Shown here: piece after piece, positions 30,552 to 34,984 of the stretch
Layout of the letters: the number at the start of each line of letters is the position of its first letter
Numbering within the stretch: position 1 is the stretch's first letter
Source: UBA5499 sp002426275
Lineage (GTDB): Bacteria > Bacillota > DTU084
Assembly (NCBI GenBank): GCA_937888735.1
Contig: CALASN010000182.1
Span: 1-34,984 of the forward strand
DNA length: 34,984 nucleotides
Direction: 5' to 3'
Translations under genes and position numbers: made by a program
Notes under the pieces: model-generated
The model's database searches: none
What the model saw: the letters and a program-made list of their open reading frames with translations, nothing else
Told to the model about the DNA's origin: nothing

Positions 30552-32170
30552 TCCCCTGATAGATCCACCTCTCCGTCTTTATTTTCGCCGTCCATGCTCC
30601 AATCACGCACTATTTGACCTTGCCGTCTTTTATTGCCTGTGTGCAGCCACTTAGGCCGCATGTCGCTTTTCCAGGGCGGCATGCGGACGATGAGATCTTT
30701 CAACGCTTCAGGATCAAACGGCGCCACCGGGATCATATATGGCTGCCCAAAGGAGGTGAGAGCGCACTGCACAGCCACGACCGCCGCCATTCCAGCCATG
30801 ATTCCATACAGCCCCATGCTGGCTCCCAGAATCATGATGGGAAAGCGCAGCAATCTCACCCCCCGCTCCACGACAAATAACGGGACCACGAAGGAAGCGA
30901 TGGAAGAAACTGCCACCACGATCACCAAAAGCGGGCTGACCAGCTGCGCCGTAACCGCCGCCTCTCCCAGCACAATAGCGCCCACAATGCCGATGGTTTG
31001 CCCTTCAGGCGCCGGCAGCCGCACTCCGGATTCTAAAATCAGCTCTAAAATCAATTCCATGATGAAAACTTCCACAAACGCCGGAAAGGGAACATTTGCC
31101 CTGGCAGCCGCAATGTTCAGGGCCAAGGGCGTAGGGAGCATTTCCTGATGAAAGGTGGTAATGGCGACATAGACGGCAGGCGCCCAGAGGGAAACGATGC
31201 CCGCCGCCAGACGGGCGAGCCTGATGAATGAGGTAAACGGCCATCTGAGATAATTGTCTTCCGCAGTCTTGAAAAAATCAAAAAAATTGACCGGAACGAT
31301 GAGACAGCTTGGGGAGTTTTCCATCAGAATGCCAACTCTTCCCTCCCCCAAAGCGCTGGAGACCAAATCCGGCCTTTCCGTGAAGAAGGTGGTGGGAAAG
31401 ATCGTCATGGGATGATCTTGAATTAAAAGCTCCAAAATGCTGTTATCTTCGACCAGATCCACGTCGAGACTCTGAATTCTTTCTTTGACCTCCCCAACCA
31501 AAGCCGGATTGGCGATCCCATCCAGGTAAATGACGGCGCCGTCTGTTTTGGAGATGCGGCCGATCCGAAACGAATCCAAGCGCAGCGTGCCGGTTTTCAT
31601 CCTCATGCGCAGCAGCGCCACGTTAGATGAGATGCACTCTGTGAAGCCTTGATGAGGTCCGCGCCTTGCCGCCTCTGTTTGCGGCTCCAGCATCGGCCGC
31701 TCCGGGACCATTTTCATCCCTATGGCCAGCGCCCGCCGCGAACCTTCCAAGAATAAAATCGCGCCGCCGTAGAGCAGCGCGCTGACTGCCTCATCCTCGT
31801 ATTCAAGCTCCTTGATTTTGCCGGATAGAATCAGATTTTCTCCGATCTTTTGACAGAGCGAATCCCCCGGCAGCTCTGCCAACGGGATACGCCTTTCCCT
31901 CTGCAAAAGCGGCTGCAGAATCTGCCTGCCGAACAATGTGGAATCTACCATAGTCTCCATAAAACACAGTTGGGCCGCAACGGACGGCTCAGTAGAAATA
32001 ACCAATTGGCGCTGTTTAAAATCATAATTATTAATCCCCGCCAGCCGGCGAAGCCTTTGGGCATTTTCTTGGGCCGAGGCGGTAAACTTAATCCTCTGTT
32101 TGCCTTGTTGCGCCAAATCCAAAGGTGAAACCCGAGTTTTCTTTTTTTTCCCCAGAAAAGGCAGGCGCAA
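30548..32170 (-). CDS. gerA: GerA-family spore germination protein
   Basis: 540 residues from TTG 32170, behind GGGGGG. A hydrophilic N-terminal domain of ~290 residues (IGRISKTDGAVIYLDGIANP, ENSPSCLIVPVNFFDFFKTA) precedes a C-terminal membrane domain with about five helices (PEGQTIGIVGAIVLGEAAVT is the family's conserved loop). It is the A subunit of the germinant receptor, which forms an ion channel in Bacillus. The basic Lys/Arg-rich first 20 residues are usual. First gene of the ger operon; no sigma-G-type promoter of good quality was recognisable in 32171-32346. Confidence 0.94.
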   Translation of the reverse strand: MRLPFLGKKKKTRVSPLDLAQQGKQRIKFTASAQENAQRLRRLAGINNYDFKQRQLVISTEPSVAAQLCFMETMVDSTLFGRQILQPLLQRERRIPLAELPGDSLCQKIGENLILSGKIKELEYEDEAVSALLYGGAILFLEGSRRALAIGMKMVPERPMLEPQTEAARRGPHQGFTECISSNVALLRMRMKTGTLRLDSFRIGRISKTDGAVIYLDGIANPALVGEVKERIQSLDVDLVEDNSILELLIQDHPMTIFPTTFFTERPDLVSSALGEGRVGILMENSPSCLIVPVNFFDFFKTAEDNYLRWPFTSFIRLARLAAGIVSLWAPAVYVAITTFHQEMLPTPLALNIAAARANVPFPAFVEVFIMELILELILESGVRLPAPEGQTIGIVGAIVLGEAAVTAQLVSPLLVIVVAVSSIASFVVPLFVVERGVRLLRFPIMILGASMGLYGIMAGMAAVVAVQCALTSFGQPYMIPVAPFDPEALKDLIVRMPPWKSDMRPKWLHTGNKRRQGQIVRDWSMDGENKDGEVDLSGE

Positions 32171-32346
32171 GTCAATCCCCCCTAAGCCGCTTTCACCTAT
32201 TATTAACTAACTGGCGCCGCAATATGATTCCCATCCATTCCCAAAGGGAGAAAGCTGGAAGGAAGAGAATATTTCTATGTCAGCCTTATTTCTCCACCTT
32301 TGGCAGGAAGAAACAATGCTGACGCCGGCGGAAAGGAGGTTAGATC

Positions 32347-33453
32347 TTGCAGAAAACGCGACTTTACTTGGCAGCAATCTTCGTACTCACCTTGCTTTCT
32401 GTGGAGGCGCAGGCTTCCGAGCTTACGGTGCACGGTCTGTGGCAGCTGGACGGCGAAATCTGGGGCGGAAAGCTCACGGCTCCCGCCCAGGAAGAGAACC
32501 CTCCGGGCGTGGAGAAACTGCCGCGGGTGACAAAACCCGGCTGGAACCAGAAGCTGAATCTGGCTTTAGCCTGGGAGCCATCAGCCAGCTCTGGTTTCAA
32601 CCTCGAACTGATGGATTCCGGCAACTGGGGAGTGGGCTATGCCTCGGACGGAAGCTGGGGCAGACAAAGCACCTTCGGCCCTTTCCTCATCCATCAGGCC
32701 TTTGGCAGCTATGCCAAAGAAAAATGGCATGTCCGGGCAGGCAGGCTCCAGCCCACATGGGACAATAGTCTCCTGGGAGGAGCGCCCATTGCCTTGGAAG
32801 GTTTGGAAGGCGGCTTGCCTCTAGGAGGGATAACAGTGGGGGCGGGCGCGTTCCAACTCAGTTCCCTGTATTGGCCAGGCACGGATTACGTGGTGGAGAC
32901 GGATACGCTCTTCAGCCTCTCTCTGTCCGGGCGGCGGGAAAACCTGGCTTGGAATCTGCTTGCAGTGCCCGACGAATTTGGCTCTGCCCGGGCTTTGGGC
33001 GGAAAGGCGTCCTTCGGCGCTTTAGGCGGCGTCATCTCAGGCGAGGCTGCCGTCTGGCAAGGCGACGGCAAAGCTGCTCCGGCCTTTATGCTCTCCGGCA
33101 ACTGGCAGTGGAAAAGCTCCGCCTTTTCCTTGGCCGTGGCCATGGCGGATCCAAAATTCGCTCCTATTTTGTCATCGCTCAGCGGTCAAGCGCCAGACCA
33201 GCTGCTCTCCCAGCAGGCGCTGCCTTTTACCACAGGTTCCGGCGGCCTTGCGGCATCCTGGGGCAGGCGGTTGGGAAACGTCGTGCTGGAACTTCACGGA
33301 GCCGCTCGGAAGGTGGAAGACGCATGGCAGCAAAACCTCGGCGCTGCCTTATATCTGCCCCAGAGCGGCGGAGAATTTTCTCTCGCCTTGGATTTCCTGA
33401 AGGCAGAATCCAAGGCTGCCAGGCTCAAGGCAGGCTGGGAAATTTCATTCTGA
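32347..33453 (+). CDS. Putative outer-membrane beta-barrel (porin-like) protein
   Basis: 368 residues from TTG 32347, behind AAAGGAGG seven bases away. A classical signal peptide (basic start, LYLAAIFVLTLLSV, cleavage probably after AQA, residues 22-24) leads a mature chain of alternating hydrophobic/polar short strands joined by Gly-, Asn- and Asp-rich turns (LNLALAWEPSASSGFNLELM, KWHVRAGRLQPTWDNSLLGG, NVVLELHGAARKV). The last strand ends GWEISF with a terminal Phe, the hallmark of BamA-dependent barrels. No cysteines, no helices after the signal peptide, no surface-anchor motif. Family not recognised. It is followed 10 bases on by an amidase gene. A secreted beta-protein in a monoderm is the alternative. 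Confidence 0.65.
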   Translation: MQKTRLYLAAIFVLTLLSVEAQASELTVHGLWQLDGEIWGGKLTAPAQEENPPGVEKLPRVTKPGWNQKLNLALAWEPSASSGFNLELMDSGNWGVGYASDGSWGRQSTFGPFLIHQAFGSYAKEKWHVRAGRLQPTWDNSLLGGAPIALEGLEGGLPLGGITVGAGAFQLSSLYWPGTDYVVETDTLFSLSLSGRRENLAWNLLAVPDEFGSARALGGKASFGALGGVISGEAAVWQGDGKAAPAFMLSGNWQWKSSAFSLAVAMADPKFAPILSSLSGQAPDQLLSQQALPFTTGSGGLAASWGRRLGNVVLELHGAARKVEDAWQQNLGAALYLPQSGGEFSLALDFLKAESKAARLKAGWEISF

Positions 33454-33463
33454 GGAGGAGTTT

Positions 33464-34090
33464 ATGAACAATCTCATCGCGTTAAGCATTTGTCTGTTGT
33501 TGTCCGCAGTGAGCCCCAATCAGGCAAGCCAGGATCTCTCCGGCAGAAAGATCGTCGTCGATCCCGGTCACGGCGGCAATAATCCCGGCGCGGTCGGGCC
33601 CACGGGGCTTAAGGAATCAGACGCTAACTGGCGGGTAGCTGAAGGCCTGAAGTATTACCTGGAAACTCGCGGTAACGCCAAAGTGCTCATGACCCGTCCT
33701 GCCAATCAGGATGCCAGCTTGTCCAGCAGAACAGCCAAAGCCAACAGCTGGGGCGCGGAACGCTTCATCTCCGTGCACCATAATGCGGCTAGCAACCCCA
33801 ACTGGAACGGAGTTGAAACCTACTCCGCTCCCAATGCCAGCTGGGCCAGCCGGGACTTGCGCAATAAAATTCAAGACCGCCTAGCCGGCGGCCTGGGCAC
33901 AGGCGATCTGGGAGCCAAAACGGCAAACTTCTACGTGTTGCGCAATACCAACATGCCGGCAGTCTTGGTTGAAGCCGGCTTTGTGACCAACAGGTATCAG
34001 GAGGCCAGGCTGAAAGACCCGGAGTATAACTGGAAGGAAGCTTGGTATATCTACGCCGGGATCGCGGATCACTACAATGTAAAGCCTTGA
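33464..34090 (+). CDS. N-acetylmuramoyl-L-alanine amidase (Amidase_3)
   Basis: 208 residues with a signal peptide (hydrophobic 3-16, cleavage near residue 22) and a single catalytic domain. Zinc ligands are visible: VVDPGHGG (His36), LKESDAN (Glu51) and SVHHN (His105); the catalytic Glu is in PAVLVEAGFVTN (Glu170). It cleaves between MurNAc and L-Ala of peptidoglycan in the cell wall or periplasm. There is no SH3, SPOR, LysM or AMIN targeting domain. GAGGAGG precedes the ATG, 10 bases after the porin-like gene, so both share a transcript ended by the hairpin 34136-34164. Confidence 0.95.
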   Translation: MNNLIALSICLLLSAVSPNQASQDLSGRKIVVDPGHGGNNPGAVGPTGLKESDANWRVAEGLKYYLETRGNAKVLMTRPANQDASLSSRTAKANSWGAERFISVHHNAASNPNWNGVETYSAPNASWASRDLRNKIQDRLAGGLGTGDLGAKTANFYVLRNTNMPAVLVEAGFVTNRYQEARLKDPEYNWKEAWYIYAGIADHYNVKP

Positions 34091-34135
34091 ATTCCCGCAG
34101 CAAGCTGACGGGGCTCTCGGCTAAAATCTATCGCA

Positions 34136-34164
34136 AGAAAGGCTGTCCGGTGGGCAGCCTTTCT
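34136..34164. terminator. Bidirectional terminator between amidase and SPOCS-LysM genes
   Basis: AGAAAGGCTG (34136-34145) and its perfect complement (34155-34164) with a nine-base loop containing CC/GG. GCTTTC follows on the plus strand and TTGCG on the minus. It sits between two convergent genes. Confidence 0.7.
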
Positions 34165-34204
34165 GCTTTCAGCGCTGTGGGGTTTTCCCGACAGTTCTCA
34201 TCAA

Positions 34205-34984
34205 TCAGCTGGCTCCGTTGAGAATCAGCAAGTGACTTCCTGGAGCAAATTCAACCGCATCATTCGTCGCCAAAAGCGCATCTACGCTTTGGCCATAACG
34301 GCTGGCCACTTTCCAGGGCGTATCCCCGCTCTGTACGATGTAGTAAACCATGGAGATCTCATCGGAAAGCTGCGTAACGTCGGTAGCCTCCGCGACCAAC
34401 TCCAATTCCTCAATCTGCGTCACTTGGGCCAGCACCTTTCCGTCCAAATGCACGCGCAGGGAAGCTGGATCCAGTAGCTCCCATCCCAGTTCGCTCAAGA
34501 CTAATTCACAGGTAGGCTGCATCTCCTCTCGGGCGCCGCCGATGGGGACCATCTGTTCTAAACGCATAGCTTCAGTCCAGGTCACTGTCCGGAAGGGAGA
34601 ATCGGCCGCGGCATCATCCACCAGGTAGAGCAGATCAAACCCCACCTGAGCTTCCACCACAACTCGCTCTTCAACTATCTTCACTTCCTGCGAGCTGATA
34701 AACGGCGCCAAACGCAGCACTTGAGAGATGGGCAATTCTCCGGACGGCAGGATCAAACCTCCCTGCAGCGAAAATTGGCTGGTATTTTCCCCCACGAGTA
34801 CTTCATGCCGCACGCTTTCCTTACGCTGGGCAACTTTAAGCTCGCCTTTGGGGCTTAAATCCGTCAGCAGCCGAATCTTGCGCTGCTCGAAAAGATCCAG
34901 GCTCACGACCAGCTCTAGGGAGACAACCACTTCCCTGGGCGATTGGGGAAGAAAACGGTATTTTTCCACGGCAAGGGTTACCTT
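34205..34984 (-). CDS. SPOCS (DUF3794) and LysM domain protein, SipL/SafA-like, 5'-truncated by the window
   Basis: At least 259 residues; the frame remains open to the window edge, so the N-terminus lies beyond it. A possible GTG at 34969 has no family support as a start. The visible part begins inside one SPOCS domain (EKYRFLPQSPREVVVSLELV), contains a second full one (about VRHEVLVGENTSQFSLQGGL to ELELVAEATD) and ends in a LysM domain (MVYYIVQSGDTPWKVASRYG, ending HLLILNGAS). This architecture is typical of SipL, which anchors SpoIVA on the forespore, and related coat proteins. LysM binds cortex peptidoglycan. Convergent with the amidase gene across the terminator. Confidence 0.88.
   Translation of the reverse strand, partial: KVTLAVEKYRFLPQSPREVVVSLELVVSLDLFEQRKIRLLTDLSPKGELKVAQRKESVRHEVLVGENTSQFSLQGGLILPSGELPISQVLRLAPFISSQEVKIVEERVVVEAQVGFDLLYLVDDAAADSPFRTVTWTEAMRLEQMVPIGGAREEMQPTCELVLSELGWELLDPASLRVHLDGKVLAQVTQIEELELVAEATDVTQLSDEISMVYYIVQSGDTPWKVASRYGQSVDALLATNDAVEFAPGSHLLILNGAS

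Noticed and set aside
32171..32346. Sigma-G promoter for the ger operon, or a promoter for the porin-like gene
   Set aside because: GAATG and CATATTG occur on the minus strand but only nine bases apart, too close for a forespore promoter. No convincing -10/-35 pair was found on the plus strand either.
32281..32768. Plus-strand ORF starting ATGTCAGCC upstream of the porin-like gene
   Set aside because: It is a different-frame shadow of the porin-like gene with no ribosome site of its own at proper spacing and no domain.
1..34984. CRISPR arrays, tRNA/rRNA genes, insertion sequences, prophage
   Set aside because: No regularly spaced repeats, no cloverleaf or rRNA-like stretches, no transposase or integrase motifs and no terminal repeats were seen on either strand by reading.

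Overview
The window looks like chromosome of an endospore-forming member of the Bacillota (Clostridia/Limnochordia side), moderately GC-rich, anaerobic in style. The evidence is a tricistronic gerA-gerB-gerC germination operon, a Spo0E-like phosphatase, a SigH-like sigma factor, WhiA, a SPOCS/LysM spore-coat type protein, and the clostridial hallmark SCIFF peptide with its radical-SAM maturase. One gene (32347-33453) encodes a signal-peptide-bearing protein that reads like an outer-membrane beta-barrel. If that is right, the host is one of the diderm Bacillota (Limnochordia, Negativicutes or Halanaerobia-like). The taxon is an inference; nothing in the window names it.

Region 1 (1-14.9 kb) is a compact nitrogen-assimilation block, nearly all on the minus strand. 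In transcription order it holds a five-gene split glutamate synthase operon (glutaminase-domain protein, FMN/ferredoxin-domain protein, polyferredoxin, FAD reductase, GXGXG-domain protein), then glnA2-amt, then glnA1-carA-carB, then a 38-codon small ORF. A GlnR/TnrA-like MerR regulator is divergent from the glutamate synthase operon. Clear sigma-A type promoters precede gltB1, glnA2, glnA1 and the regulator. A 32-bp element, 28/32 identical, lies upstream of the -35 boxes of gltB1 and glnA2, displaced by exactly 10 bp relative to the -35 and therefore on the same helical face. It is the best candidate for a new cis-regulatory system here. carA appears to start at a rare AUU codon.

Region 2 (14.9-20.9 kb) holds a decayed macro-domain gene, an MBL-fold hydrolase/YbaK operon, an AEC-type permease, and a tightly packed operon of MTA phosphorylase, S-adenosylhomocysteinase and a GT4 glycosyltransferase (SAM by-product salvage).

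Region 3 (20.9-25.7 kb) is regulatory and envelope-related: a Spo0E-like peptide downstream of a SigH-like sigma factor, an S24/LexA-fold regulator lacking the catalytic Ser/Lys and preceded by a ribosome-site-sequestering hairpin, WhiA, a Gx-type membrane protein, a NusG-domain-II membrane protein, a DMT transporter half, and a DUF6062-like protein with two CxxC...CxxH modules.

Region 4 (25.7-35 kb) holds a geranylgeranyl-reductase-family flavoprotein, the SCIFF pair, the ger operon, the putative porin, an N-acetylmuramoyl-L-alanine amidase and a truncated SPOCS-LysM protein. I saw no tRNA, rRNA, CRISPR array, insertion sequence or prophage.
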